Below, piece after piece: positions 15,910 to 23,775 of a stretch of DNA of 64,000 nt. Numbering within the stretch: position 1 is the first letter of the stretch; the number at the start of each line of letters is the position of its first letter. Source of the DNA: Kibdelosporangium sp. MJ126-NF4 (lineage in GTDB: Bacteria; Actinomycetota; Actinomycetes; Mycobacteriales; Pseudonocardiaceae); the NCBI RefSeq assembly GCF_000826545.1, contig NZ_CDME01000008.1, forward strand, positions 1,159,706 through 1,223,705. The letters are read 5' to 3'. The notes below the pieces were generated by a model. It searched no databases. It was not told the origin of the DNA and was given only the letters and a program-made list of their open reading frames with translations. The translations under genes were made by a program, and so were the position numbers.

Positions 15910-16878
15910 GTGGAGACCGATGTGCTGTGCCTCGGTGAGTCCATGGCGCTGTTCGTGCCGGGCGAGCCGGGACCGGTGGACCAGGTCCGTACGTGGATCC
16001 GGACCGTCGGCGGCGCCGAGTCCAATGTGGCCTGCAACCTGGCCATGCTCGGCCTGCGGTCGAAATGGGTCAGCGCGGTCGGTCAGGACGCCTTCGGTCA
16101 GGCGGTGGTCTCCGCGGTCGAGTCCTGCGGTGTGGACGTGTCCCAGGTGCTGGTCGACTCCGTCCGGCCCACCGGGCTCTACGTCAAGGAGAGCAACGCG
16201 GGCGGCAGCCCGGTCCGCTACTACCGCCGCGGTTCGGCCGCGTCCGGGATGGACCTCTCGCTGCTGGACCAGCTCGACCTGAACGTCCGGGTCCTGCACC
16301 TGACCGGCATCACGGCCGCGTTGTCCGACTCGTGCCTCGAGCTGGTGCGTGCCCTGTTCGCGGTGCCGCGCACGACGTTCCGGCTGTCGTTCGACCTGAA
16401 CTGGCGGCCGAGACTGTGGAGCGACCGTGACCCGTCCGTGCTGCGGGAGTTGGCCAACGCGGCGGACATCGTGCTGGTCGGTGACGACGAGGCGTTGGCC
16501 GTGTGGGGAACGAGCGACCCGGCGGAGATCCGGCGGATCGTGCCCGACCCGGCGACGCTCGTGGTGAAACACGGCTCGCGGGGAGCGACCCTGATCGAAG
16601 GCGATACCCGCCTTTTCCAGCCTGCGCTGCGCGTCGACGTCGTCGAGCCGGTCGGCGCGGGCGACGCGTTCGCGGCCGGATTCCTCGCCGCGACACTGGC
16701 CGGTGACCCACCCGCGCGCAGACTCCGTTCCGGCCACCTGCAGGCCGCCACGACACTGCGAACCCATGACGATGTCGGTACTCCGCTGCCGTCCGAACTG
16801 GTGACGTCGTTGCTCAACGCGGACGCGGACGAGTGGGCCGCTGCCCACCTCACCGAGCAAGGGGTGTTACAAGCATGA
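15910..16878 (+). CDS. PfkB-family sugar kinase, probable 2-keto-3-deoxygluconate kinase
   Basis: 322 residues from GTG 15910 (GGGAAG ribosome site about 5 nt upstream; upstream codons lie in the divergent promoter region). Ribokinase/PfkB signatures: N-terminal TVGGAESNVACNLAMLG, central SFDLNWRPRLW, VGDDEALAVWG, VVKHGSRGATL, and C-terminal PVGAGDAFAAGFLA with catalytic base Asp252. This arrangement matches the KDG-kinase branch (KdgK). It would make KDPG from 2-keto-3-deoxygluconate for the aldolase at 12196-12828. It is divergent from the PLP enzyme gene and overlaps the IclR gene by 4 nt (ATGA), so kinase and regulator are co-translated. Confidence 0.88.
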   Translation: METDVLCLGESMALFVPGEPGPVDQVRTWIRTVGGAESNVACNLAMLGLRSKWVSAVGQDAFGQAVVSAVESCGVDVSQVLVDSVRPTGLYVKESNAGGSPVRYYRRGSAASGMDLSLLDQLDLNVRVLHLTGITAALSDSCLELVRALFAVPRTTFRLSFDLNWRPRLWSDRDPSVLRELANAADIVLVGDDEALAVWGTSDPAEIRRIVPDPATLVVKHGSRGATLIEGDTRLFQPALRVDVVEPVGAGDAFAAGFLAATLAGDPPARRLRSGHLQAATTLRTHDDVGTPLPSELVTSLLNADADEWAAAHLTEQGVLQA

Positions 16879-17618
16879 GCCAAAGTTTGGACAGGGCGTT
16901 GACCCTGCTCGACGGCCTCGCCGAAGGGCCACGCACGCTCGACCAGCTTGCCGGGCTCATCGGCGTGCACAAGTCGACCGTCCTGCGTCTGCTGCGGACG
17001 CTCGAGTCGCACCGGTTCGTCCAGCGTGACGGCGTGCGTTACTACCGGCTCGGCACGGCCCTGTTCGACCTCGCGCACCGCTCGCTGGAGGACCGTGACG
17101 TCCGCAGGAGCGTGGAACCGGCGCTGCGGGAACTGAACGCCCAGACCGGGCACACCGTGCACCTGGCCTCCTACGAGGACGGCGAAGTCGTCTACATCGA
17201 CAAGTTCGAAAGCCGCCACCAGGTCCGGATGTACTCCAGGATCGGCAAACGAGCGGCACTGCACTGCACGGCGGTCGCCAAGATCCTCGTGTCAGCACTG
17301 CCGGACGAACGCCGCCGCGAGATCGCCAAAGGGATCACCTACGAGAAGAAGACCGAGAACACCATCATCACGCCCGAGGCCTACCTGACCGAGCTGGCGA
17401 CCGTCGCCGCACGCGGCTACGCGGTCGACAACTCCGAGCACGAGGACTTCATCCACTGCATCGCCGCGCCGATCCGCAGAGCCCGTGGCGACGTGCTCGC
17501 GGCGATGTCGCTGTCCGTGCCGAAGGTACTGTTGGATCTTGACGGGTTGCTGGGGCTCGTCCCCGACTTGCTACGCGCGGCGGAGAAAGCGTCCGCCGAG
17601 TGCGGGTATCACCGATAG
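16875..17618 (+). CDS. IclR-family transcriptional regulator of the sugar-acid locus
   Basis: 247 residues. The N-terminal winged HTH (SLDRALTLLDGLAEGPRTLD, then GVHKSTVLRLLRTLESHRFV) and C-terminal GAF-like effector domain (EDGEVVYIDKFESRHQVRMY, ALHCTAVAKILVSAL, RGYAVDNSEHEDFIHCIAAP) are complete. Its gene overlaps the kinase and is followed 12 nt later by ridA. IclR proteins commonly repress sugar-acid catabolism with an intermediate as inducer. The 16-bp site shared by the two minus-strand operons is its likely target, and 2-keto-3-deoxygluconate or glucosaminate a reasonable inducer (inference). Confidence 0.9.
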   Translation: MSQSLDRALTLLDGLAEGPRTLDQLAGLIGVHKSTVLRLLRTLESHRFVQRDGVRYYRLGTALFDLAHRSLEDRDVRRSVEPALRELNAQTGHTVHLASYEDGEVVYIDKFESRHQVRMYSRIGKRAALHCTAVAKILVSALPDERRREIAKGITYEKKTENTIITPEAYLTELATVAARGYAVDNSEHEDFIHCIAAPIRRARGDVLAAMSLSVPKVLLDLDGLLGLVPDLLRAAEKASAECGYHR

Positions 17619-17630
17619 GAAAGGAAGCAC

Positions 17631-18008
17631 ATGTCCAGGACCTTCATCCACCCCGAGGGCACCGTGAAGCCGCCAGTGCCGCTGTCGCACGGGGTGCGGA
17701 AGGGCAACATCCTCCAGGTCGCCGGCCAGGTCGCGTTCGACCAGCAGGGCGAGGTCGTCGGCACCACGGTGGCCGAGCAGACCCGCCAGACGCTCGCGAA
17801 CGTCAAGCGGGTGCTGGAAGCGGGCGGCGCCTCGTACGACGACGTGGTGATGTTCCGCGCCTACCTGACCGATGTCGCACACTTCGCCGAGTTCAACGCC
17901 GCCTACGCCGAGGTGCTCGGCTCGGACTTCCCGGCACGCACCACTGTCTACGTCGGCCTGCCGCCCGGCCTGCTCGTCGAGATCGACGCGCTCGCCGTCG
18001 TGGACTGA
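17631..18008 (+). CDS. ridA: RidA/YjgF family enamine-imine deaminase
   Basis: 125 residues, the usual RidA length. Motifs: LSHGVRKGNILQVAGQVAFD, EQTRQTLANVKRVLEAGGAS, ARTTVYVGLPPGLLVEIDALAVV; the Arg before TTVYVG is the conserved substrate-binding arginine. RidA proteins hydrolyse the reactive enamine/imine intermediates set free by PLP-dependent dehydratases. Its presence in this locus supports a dehydratase role for the PLP enzyme at 14453-15748. A GGAAG ribosome site precedes the ATG and a hairpin terminator follows. Confidence 0.9.
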   Translation: MSRTFIHPEGTVKPPVPLSHGVRKGNILQVAGQVAFDQQGEVVGTTVAEQTRQTLANVKRVLEAGGASYDDVVMFRAYLTDVAHFAEFNAAYAEVLGSDFPARTTVYVGLPPGLLVEIDALAVVD

Positions 18009-18021
18009 GCGTCCGCACTGA

Positions 18022-18055
18022 CACGATCAGGCTCGCCGCGGCGGGCCTGATCGTG
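18022..18055 (+). terminator. Hairpin terminator after ridA
   Basis: Arms CACGATCAGGC and GCCTGATCGTG (11 bp, 12-nt GC-rich loop) begin 14 nt after the ridA stop. It closes the kinase-IclR-RidA operon. Confidence 0.7.
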
Positions 18056-18091
18056 CCATGATCTCGGCCATGACCGTTGACCGAAAGGCCG

Positions 18092-18547
18092 ATGCCGCGT
18101 AAGCGGCCTGGCGCGATCCGCGCCGAGAACCAGGATCCCCGCGAGTGGCGGCACGAACCGCCCATCTGCGTTCCTGGAATGTCCCCGCAGACCAACGCTG
18201 AGATCCGCTGTGCGGAACTAAGGTCGTCCCACACCGAGGTCTTCGTCGGCGTGACTGCGCTGGCACTGCGGCGATATCGGGAATTCCTGGGCCCGCAGGG
18301 GCGTAGGCACCGCTATCCGGAAACTGCTGTGTGTCCATGTCCGGGCTGTTCACTCGACGATGTCAGAGTTGCGAGAGATGTGCTCGACGAGATCCTGACG
18401 CGTCTGCCGCCCCGGAGCCGTGCGCAGCTCGGCAGTCGTGTGCGGGCATTGGACGAGCAGTACGCCAGGCGCACACTGCCTGATCCGTTCGCCCATTGGC
18501 GATGGGCGAAACCGGTCAAGTGGTGGTACCACCGCCTGACTGCCTAA
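18092..18547 (+). CDS. Conserved-looking hypothetical protein with Cys pair
   Basis: 151 residues from ATG 18092 (AAAGG ribosome site 4 nt upstream); an in-frame TTG at 18077 is possible. The protein is basic with a short cysteine motif (VCPCPGCS). The C-terminal third is rich in charged residues and tryptophan: TRLPPRSRAQLGSRVRALD, DPFAHWRWAKPVKWWYHR. Codon use is normal for the window and the frame stays open between two hairpin terminators, so I take it as a real gene. No known function is recognised. Confidence 0.6.
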   Translation: MPRKRPGAIRAENQDPREWRHEPPICVPGMSPQTNAEIRCAELRSSHTEVFVGVTALALRRYREFLGPQGRRHRYPETAVCPCPGCSLDDVRVARDVLDEILTRLPPRSRAQLGSRVRALDEQYARRTLPDPFAHWRWAKPVKWWYHRLTA

Positions 18548-18585
18548 CAATGTCGGAAACAGACAGAGCTGCGGTGAGTGGAGGC

Positions 18586-18623
18586 CGCCGGGGCACAGTC
18601 CACAACGGGACTGTGCCCCGGCG
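18586..18623. terminator. Strong bidirectional hairpin terminator
   Basis: Perfect 16-bp stem (CGCCGGGGCACAGTCC with its complement) and a 6-nt loop ACAACG. It lies between the convergent hypothetical gene (stop 18547) and the small membrane protein gene (stop 18652), so it can end transcription from both sides. Confidence 0.8.
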
Positions 18624-18651
18624 TTCACAGAGCCAGGGTTCACGTGAACGC

Positions 18652-18831
18652 CTACGGCGGCTTCCGCCTGCGTCCCTGCCCGCCTCCCAGCAGTTCGAGC
18701 AGACGGATCGCATGTCTGCGACCCTTCTCGTCTGCTCGTAGTGACCAGATGACGATCACGAGCTGAGCCACGAAACGGAGCGTGAACGCTGCGCCAGCTA
18801 CACCACCGGCCAGCACGACGTCGCTGATCAC
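18652..18831 (-). CDS. Small single-pass membrane protein, 59 residues
   Basis: GTG 18831 is preceded by AAAGGAG with 7-nt spacing; the frame runs 59 codons to TAG at 18654-18652. The product has a hydrophobic N-terminal two thirds (DVVLAGGVAGAAF, LRFVAQLVIVIWSL) with one likely transmembrane helix, then a charged tail (RADEKGRRHAIRLLELLGG, then GQGRRRKPP). Good ribosome site, G/C-rich third codon positions and a strong terminator 28 nt downstream argue that it is a genuine small gene. Function unknown. The roughly 180 nt upstream (18832-19014) hold no other gene. Confidence 0.5.
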   Translation of the reverse strand: MISDVVLAGGVAGAAFTLRFVAQLVIVIWSLRADEKGRRHAIRLLELLGGGQGRRRKPP

Positions 18832-19171
18832 AGCGGCGCTCCTTTCTCCACACGACCACCAGCCGATCGACTGGTGCGGACCGGCTAGGGGCCACCCCTG
18901 AGGGGCCCTGGCCTGATCCCTTTTCGTGCAAAGAAAAGCTGTACCGATGATGAAGTTGGTGCCACTCCAGCATGCCTGAGAACGCGGACGACGGCAACTG
19001 TCGCCCTAGAACGTCAGGGTCCCGTCAAGTCGGAAAGTCGATCGTGTGGATGAGGTGGTGTGCGCGGGTTCCGGCACCAAAACAGCGTGCGCGCAATGCG
19101 CAGGGGCGTGTGGCTCGCGCGCATAGCGCAGGTGGGAGTGACCCGATTCGACAGACAAGGTCGATATGTGG

Positions 19172-20068
19172 TCAGGCTACCGCAAGCTCGGTATCGGTTT
19201 CCTGGGCCTGTTCGTAGGCGGCGGGGCTGAGGTAGCCGAGGCTGGAGTGCCGTCGGCGGGTGTTGTACCAACCCTCGATGTATTCGAAGATGGCCTTGTG
19301 TGCCAAGGCTTTCGTGGGCCATGCCTGCCGGTCGAGCAGTTCGGTCTTGATCGTGGCGAAGAACGACTCGGCGACCGCGTTGTCCCAGCACTGTCCCTTA
19401 CGGCCCACCGACAGCCGCACCCCGGCGCCCCGCGCGAGCCGGGCGTACTGACCGGAGGTGTACTGGCAGCCGCGGTCGGAGTGAAAGATCACACCCGGTG
19501 CTGGGCCGCGCTGAGTGATCGCGTTGCGCAGGGCCTGGTCGACCAGGTCGGTCCGGAGGTGATCCGCGGTCGCCCAGCCCACCACCCGGCGAGAGCTCAG
19601 ATCGATGACGGTGGCCAGGTACAACCATCCCTCCCAGGTCGGGATGTAGGTGATGTCACCACACCAGCGACTGTTGACATCTGTGGTGGTGCAAGCGAAA
19701 TCCCTGCGGATCAGATCATCGGGCAGGGTAGCGGCCGGATCCGGCACGGTGGTGGTCCGCCACCGTTTCGGTGTCCTTCCCGCCAGCCCCGCGGCACGCA
19801 TCAACCGGGCCACCCGCTTGCGCGAACACCGCCAGCCGGTCGCCACCAGCTCGGCATGCACCCGAGGCGCCCCATAGGTCCCCTTCGACTCGGCGTGGAT
19901 CGCGACAATCCGCTCGGTCAACGCGGCATCATCACGAGCCCGCTGGGATGGTTCGCCGGTGCGCTGGGCATAGTAGGCGGCACGGGAGACCTCAAGCAGC
20001 TCACACGCACGTTTGACGTTGCTGGTGGCGCTGACCTTCTCCGCCTCGATGAACGGGTAGACGTTCAC
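19172..20068 (-). CDS. IS3-family transposase OrfB (DDE integrase)
   Basis: 298 residues from GTG 20068, overlapping the orfA stop (GTGA) with AAGGAG 5 nt upstream of the GTG. An N-terminal HTH_21-like region (GTYGAPRVHAEL, RVARLMRAAGLAG) precedes the rve integrase core, with catalytic Asp in WCGDITYIP, Asp in FHSDRGCQYTS and Glu in AVAESFFATIKTEL. It ends with the typical YIEGWYNTRRRHSSLGYLSP. The frame is complete, so the element may still be mobile. In IS3 elements OrfB is usually made as an OrfAB frameshift fusion, but here re-initiation at the coupled GTG is also possible. Confidence 0.93.
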   Translation of the reverse strand: MNVYPFIEAEKVSATSNVKRACELLEVSRAAYYAQRTGEPSQRARDDAALTERIVAIHAESKGTYGAPRVHAELVATGWRCSRKRVARLMRAAGLAGRTPKRWRTTTVPDPAATLPDDLIRRDFACTTTDVNSRWCGDITYIPTWEGWLYLATVIDLSSRRVVGWATADHLRTDLVDQALRNAITQRGPAPGVIFHSDRGCQYTSGQYARLARGAGVRLSVGRKGQCWDNAVAESFFATIKTELLDRQAWPTKALAHKAIFEYIEGWYNTRRRHSSLGYLSPAAYEQAQETDTELAVA

Positions 20069-20376
20069 CGGGTCTCCTTGGCGAAGAAAGCCGTGGCGCG
20101 TTTCAGGATCTCGACATCTTCCCGCAGCCGGCGGTTCTCCGCCCGCAACACGGCCAGTTCGTCGCGCTCCGTGCTGGTCGGCCCGTCAGTGCGGGTCCCC
20201 GCGTCTAGCTCGGCCTGCTTGACCCACTGCCGTACCGCGGTCTCGGTCAGGTCAAAATCCCGCGCGACCTGCCGCATCGACCGGTCCCCACGCTGGCACA
20301 ACTCCACGATCTCGGCTTTGAACTCCGGCGTGAACGCCCGCCGAGGCCGTCGCTTCTTCTTGCCCACAGGCTCCAT
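20065..20376 (-). CDS. IS3-family OrfA (HTH protein)
   Basis: 103 residues from ATG 20376, which has GGAAGG 9 nt upstream; ATG 20385 is a close alternative. HTH of the transposase-8 type: RRAFTPEFKAEIVELCQRGD, then MRQVARDFDLTETAVRQWVK. A C-terminal leucine zipper (ELAVLRAENRRLREDVEILK) probably mediates multimerisation. It precedes and overlaps orfB. Confidence 0.92.
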   Translation of the reverse strand: MEPVGKKKRRPRRAFTPEFKAEIVELCQRGDRSMRQVARDFDLTETAVRQWVKQAELDAGTRTDGPTSTERDELAVLRAENRRLREDVEILKRATAFFAKETR

Positions 20377-20636
20377 GATGAACATCCTTCCCAGAGGCTC
20401 GCACCCCTGATCTGAGATGTCCGTCAAAACGGGTCAGGCCCAAGGGTGTGTGGTGTGCGCGAATGCGCAGGGGTGTGGTTCGTGGGGTGTCCCTCCCGTA
20501 TGGCCTGGGCGTAGCCATACCATGGCGTGTCGGGAGGTCGGCCTACGCAAACTGACCCACGGCGCAGGCGGTACCGATCTCCCGGCACGTCGTGGTTTCC
20601 TTTGGCAGGTCATGCGGGAGGGGCGCCCCGCGCCCC

Positions 20637-22199
20637 AATGCCACTTAGCTTAAGTTGATCATGTTGTGGTGTTTGTCGATGAGTGTGATGGTGGGTGGCC
20701 CGGTGTGTCGGGTGGGTGTGTCGGTGGCGCGTTTGGCTCTGTATTGGGCATGGCGGGTGCGTTTGACCACGCGGGGATAGGTGCGGTGGCGTCGGGGCGG
20801 GTTGAGGTTGCGGTGGGTGGTGATGTCGGTCATCACCACCGCGCGGAGGTGGTGTGCGTGTTCAGGGGGAAAACGCCGCCGGGTCATCGACCCGGCGGCG
20901 GGCGATCCGCACGGTGCGCAGGAACTTGACCCGGTCAGGGTCGATATCGGCCTCGGTGCGGCGTGGCAGATCAGGGCGCTGAGCGCGTAGTGGGTGAGCA
21001 GGTAGCCGTAGATCTCCTGGCGGACCATGTCCGGGCTTTTCGATCGCAGCACCCGGCCGGGCCGCGGAGATGGGTCTTGAGCTGCTTGTTGCCGGTCTCG
21101 TGTTCCCACCGCTGGTGATAGGCCCGCGCGAGCAGTGGCGCCGGCGCGGCGGCCGGGTCGGTGATCGTGGTGACCAGTCGGATCGTCTCCGGCTCGCCAT
21201 CAGCATCCACCACGCGGTCGTCCACTGTGTATTCCACGACCCGGACCTCGGTGACCCTGCGAGGGTCGAGCGGTTCACCACGACCAGCCGCGTCGGTCAA
21301 CCGGGCCCGCACCCCCTGATTGTGAGTGGCCGAACTGAACATGATCGACCGATAGGACCCGTCAGGCAACACCTCGAGCACCGGCAGCCGCTGATTGGAC
21401 CTGGCCCGCCACAACAACTGCGCACCCCCCGCCGAGGCGGCACGCCAATCCGCCCAACCCAAGAAGTTACGATCCGCGATCAGCAACCAGTCCGATTCCA
21501 CCCGCGGCCACAACTCCCGGGCCAGCACCTGCTCCCCGACCGACGTACCAGCCATCGCCGCGGCCACCACCGCATGCGACCCGCACTCGGAGATCGTGAC
21601 CACCCGCACCTTGGGAAACGGCGTTCCATGCTCCACCGAACCGCCGTACCCGAACTCCGCGACATTCTCCTCGGTATCCGGCGCGTCCCACTCAAACCCA
21701 TCGATCGCCATCAACCGCCACGGCCCCAGCCACGCACCCCGCGTCAACTCCCCCGCCACCGGGACGGCCACCGCCTCGAACAACGCCCGCACCGGCTCCG
21801 CCCCCAACCGGGCCCGCGCCTGGGCGATCCCACCCGAACTCGGCGGCGACCACACCTCGTCCCAACACCCCCACCCCGCCAACGTCTCCGACAACCGGAC
21901 CGCGATCTCCTCATAATCATCATCAGCGAACAACGCCATCGCCATCACGAAATACACCACCACATGCGGCGGCAGCTTCCCACCCGAACGCCGGGCCTGC
22001 TTCCCCGCCGCGGCGACCGCCTCATCGACCACGTCCCGCGGCACCGACCCGGTCAGCACACCGATCGAAACCCAGTCGGTCAACGAACCACCCGCCACCA
22101 CACCATTCCGTGCCACAACACCCGATCATCCAGACCAGCCACCCCACCACACCCAACGACACGCCACCACACCATGATCAACTTAAGCTAAGTGGCATT
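20637..22199 (-). mobile_element. IS4-family insertion sequence with decayed transposase
   Basis: 1,563 bp with perfect 27-bp terminal inverted repeats (20637-20663 and 22173-22199; outer bases AATGCCACTTAGCTTAAG). It is flanked by a perfect 12-bp target duplication GCCCCGCGCCCC (20625-20636 and 22200-22211). The uninterrupted target is visible in R2 near 63885-63905. Length, ends and long duplication fit the IS4/IS231 group. Confidence 0.9.
20645..22116 (-). pseudogene. IS4-family transposase, frameshifted
   Basis: The N-terminal 350 codons (from 22116) are intact: VVVYFVMAMALFADDDYEEIA, DDE-type MAIDGFEWDAPDTEEN, LLIADRNFLGW and AYHQRWEHETGNKQLKTHLRGP. The homologous sequence then continues in a second frame (VLRSKSPDMVRQEIYGYLLT, near 21060-20990). 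It moves to a third frame (TEADIDPDRVKFLRTVRIA, near 20960-20880) and back to the second (EHAHHLRAVVMTDI). At least three indels are needed, two of them at GC homopolymers, so the gene cannot make a full transposase as read. Sequencing error at homopolymers is a possible alternative. Confidence 0.8.
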
Positions 22200-22469
22200 G
22201 CCCCGCGCCCCCCACTTGACCCGGGAAGTCACGTGGGCTGAGCGAACCGGGGCGAGAAACGAAGCTCTGTTTGTGTCCCCTCTTGGAGGCCTGCCCGCCG
22301 GCGAGGCATCTGTGTCTTTTCTCTTTCCCACACTGACACGCGACCGACTGGCCGACTGTGACCGAAACCTTGGTTCCATGCCCCATAAGACAGTCCCCCG
22401 CCCAACCCGGGGGGCGTCCCTGCTCCAGTCTACCGGCAGTAACCCCTGGTCAACGGGTTACCGGCGAGT

Positions 22470-22478
22470 TGTGGACAA
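22470..22478 (-). other. DnaA-box-like nonamer at the centre of R1
   Basis: TTGTCCACA (minus strand) matches the actinobacterial DnaA-box consensus and lies at the symmetry centre of the repeat. The same nonamer occurs in R2 at 63671-63679 (+). A single box is not an origin; it may be coincidental. Confidence 0.3.
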
Positions 22479-22891
22479 CGAGATTCGCCGATGATCCCTT
22501 CGCCTCAGGGACGAGACTGTGAAGCCCGCCGTGTCGGGCTCGTTCCCGACGCTCAAGTTTGCTCGTGGCTCGAAGAGCAGGTCCTCGCCGGACGGCAGGC
22601 CTCCAAGAGGGAAACCAACACATGGCCTGCCCACCCGGTTGGCTCAGCTCACGTGATTTCCTGGGTCCAGTGGTAGAGAGGCGTGGTCGGTTCCCTCCCG
22701 TATGTCCTGCCGGAGGAAACCACGGCGTGCCGGGAGGATCGGTATCGCCTGCGCTGTGGGTTGGGTTTCGTAGGCCGACCTCCCGACACGCCGTGGTATG
22801 GCTGCGCCCAGGCCATACGGGAGGAAACCAACCACGAAGCACCCGCGTGCGCTTGCTTTTGCGCGCGAGCCCGACTTGACGGAACCCTGCC

Positions 22892-23755
22892 TTACAGCGT
22901 TGGCGGGCCCTGTTCGACGCGCCGCAGCACCGGTTCCAGCTCCGTGATCAGCTCGTCCTGCTGCCTGCGTTCGTCCCACCACGTCGCGCCCGCGTCGGCC
23001 AGTGGGCCGATCAGGTCGCGTGCCTTGGCCGGATCGGCCGGGCTCATCCCGCCGACGACCACGTCGAACGGTCCGCCGTTCCGGTGCTCGCGGACGTACG
23101 CGACCAGGTCGCGGACTTCCGAGACCGGCGGGGTGAAACCGTGCCGTGCGGACAGGAACAGTGGCACAACGCCGTCCCAGCGGGCCGCGCGGCGCATGGG
23201 GCGCTTGTTCGGCCAGTATCCCGCCACCCACACGGGCACACGTGGACGTTGCACCGGCGTTGGCAGCAGGGCCACGTCATCGACGGTGAAGTGCTGTCCA
23301 CGATGTGTCACGGCGTCGCCGGACCAGTAGCGCTCAAGCAGGTACAGGCCTTCGTCGAGGATCTCGGCCAGCACGGTCGGGTCCGTCGGCTCGCCGAAGC
23401 TGCCGAACTCGTCGTCGACCGGTGCGCCGAGGCCGGTCCCGAGGATCATTCGCCCGCCGCTCAGGTTGTCCAGAGTGGACACCTGGCGGGCCAGTTGGTG
23501 CGGTCGGCGCCGCGCCACCGGCGTCACCAGCGTGCCGAGCCTGATCCGGCTGGTCGCCAGCGCGGCCGCCGTCAGCAGCACCCACGGATCGCCGAAGGGG
23601 CGGCCGAGCGCCTTCACGTGCACCACGTGATCCCACACGAACAGCGCGTCCCACCCCGCCTGTTCGGCGGCCACCGCCACCGTGGCCACCGCTCGGGGGT
23701 CCGCGAAGTCACCGAAGTTCGGGATGTTCACCGAGAACCGCACACTCGCATGCAA
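22892..23755 (-). CDS. LLM-class (probably F420-dependent) oxidoreductase
   Basis: 287 residues, luciferase-like monooxygenase fold. Motifs: FSVNIPNFGDFADP, GWDALFVWDHVV, DPWVLLTAAALATSRIRLGTLVTPV, RQVSTLDNLSGGRMILGTGLG, RGQHFTVDDVALLPTPVQRPRVPVWVAGYWPNKR. In actinomycetes such proteins use F420 or FMN; the substrate cannot be told. Its stop lies 2 nt from the end of repeat R1, so R1 inserted at or just beyond the gene end. It follows the IclR gene on the same strand with a 20-nt gap, probably one operon. Confidence 0.9.
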   Translation of the reverse strand: MHASVRFSVNIPNFGDFADPRAVATVAVAAEQAGWDALFVWDHVVHVKALGRPFGDPWVLLTAAALATSRIRLGTLVTPVARRRPHQLARQVSTLDNLSGGRMILGTGLGAPVDDEFGSFGEPTDPTVLAEILDEGLYLLERYWSGDAVTHRGQHFTVDDVALLPTPVQRPRVPVWVAGYWPNKRPMRRAARWDGVVPLFLSARHGFTPPVSEVRDLVAYVREHRNGGPFDVVVGGMSPADPAKARDLIGPLADAGATWWDERRQQDELITELEPVLRRVEQGPPTL

Positions 23756-23775
23756 TCACGTGGTGCAACCGGTTT

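Larger units (their letters stand above)
19139..20436 (-). mobile_element. IS3-family insertion sequence, apparently intact
   Basis: 1,298 bp. Terminal inverted repeats begin TGACCCG at both ends: left TGACCCGATTCGACAGACA, right (complement) TGACCCGTTTTGACGGACA. It carries orfA and orfB on the minus strand. The 3-nt flanks (GAG left, GGC right) do not match, so no target duplication is visible. It is inserted in the left arm of R1. Confidence 0.88.
19015..22889. repeat. Palindromic non-coding repeat element, copy R1, carrying two IS insertions
   Basis: Bounded by 19-bp terminal inverted repeats CAGGGTCCCGTCAAGTCGG (19015-19033) and its complement (22871-22889, one mismatch). Without the two insertion sequences it is about 1,000 bp. 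Internally it is a nested imperfect palindrome. A roughly 127-bp unit bounded by CTCCCGTATG and CATNCGGGAG occurs near 20494-20620 and inverted near 22692-22826. Inside these lie inverted pairs around GTCACGTGGGCTGAG (22229) and CCTCTTGGAGGCCTGCC (22281). The centre is near 22465-22490 (CGGCGA...TCGCCG). The same element, inverted, is at 63204-64000. I see no coding frame in it. Confidence 0.8.

Noticed and set aside
22183..23231. Open frames within the palindromic repeats (also 63074-63999)
   Set aside because: Frames occur on both strands because the DNA is an inverted repeat; translations are unlike proteins and indels between R1 and R2 are not multiples of three.
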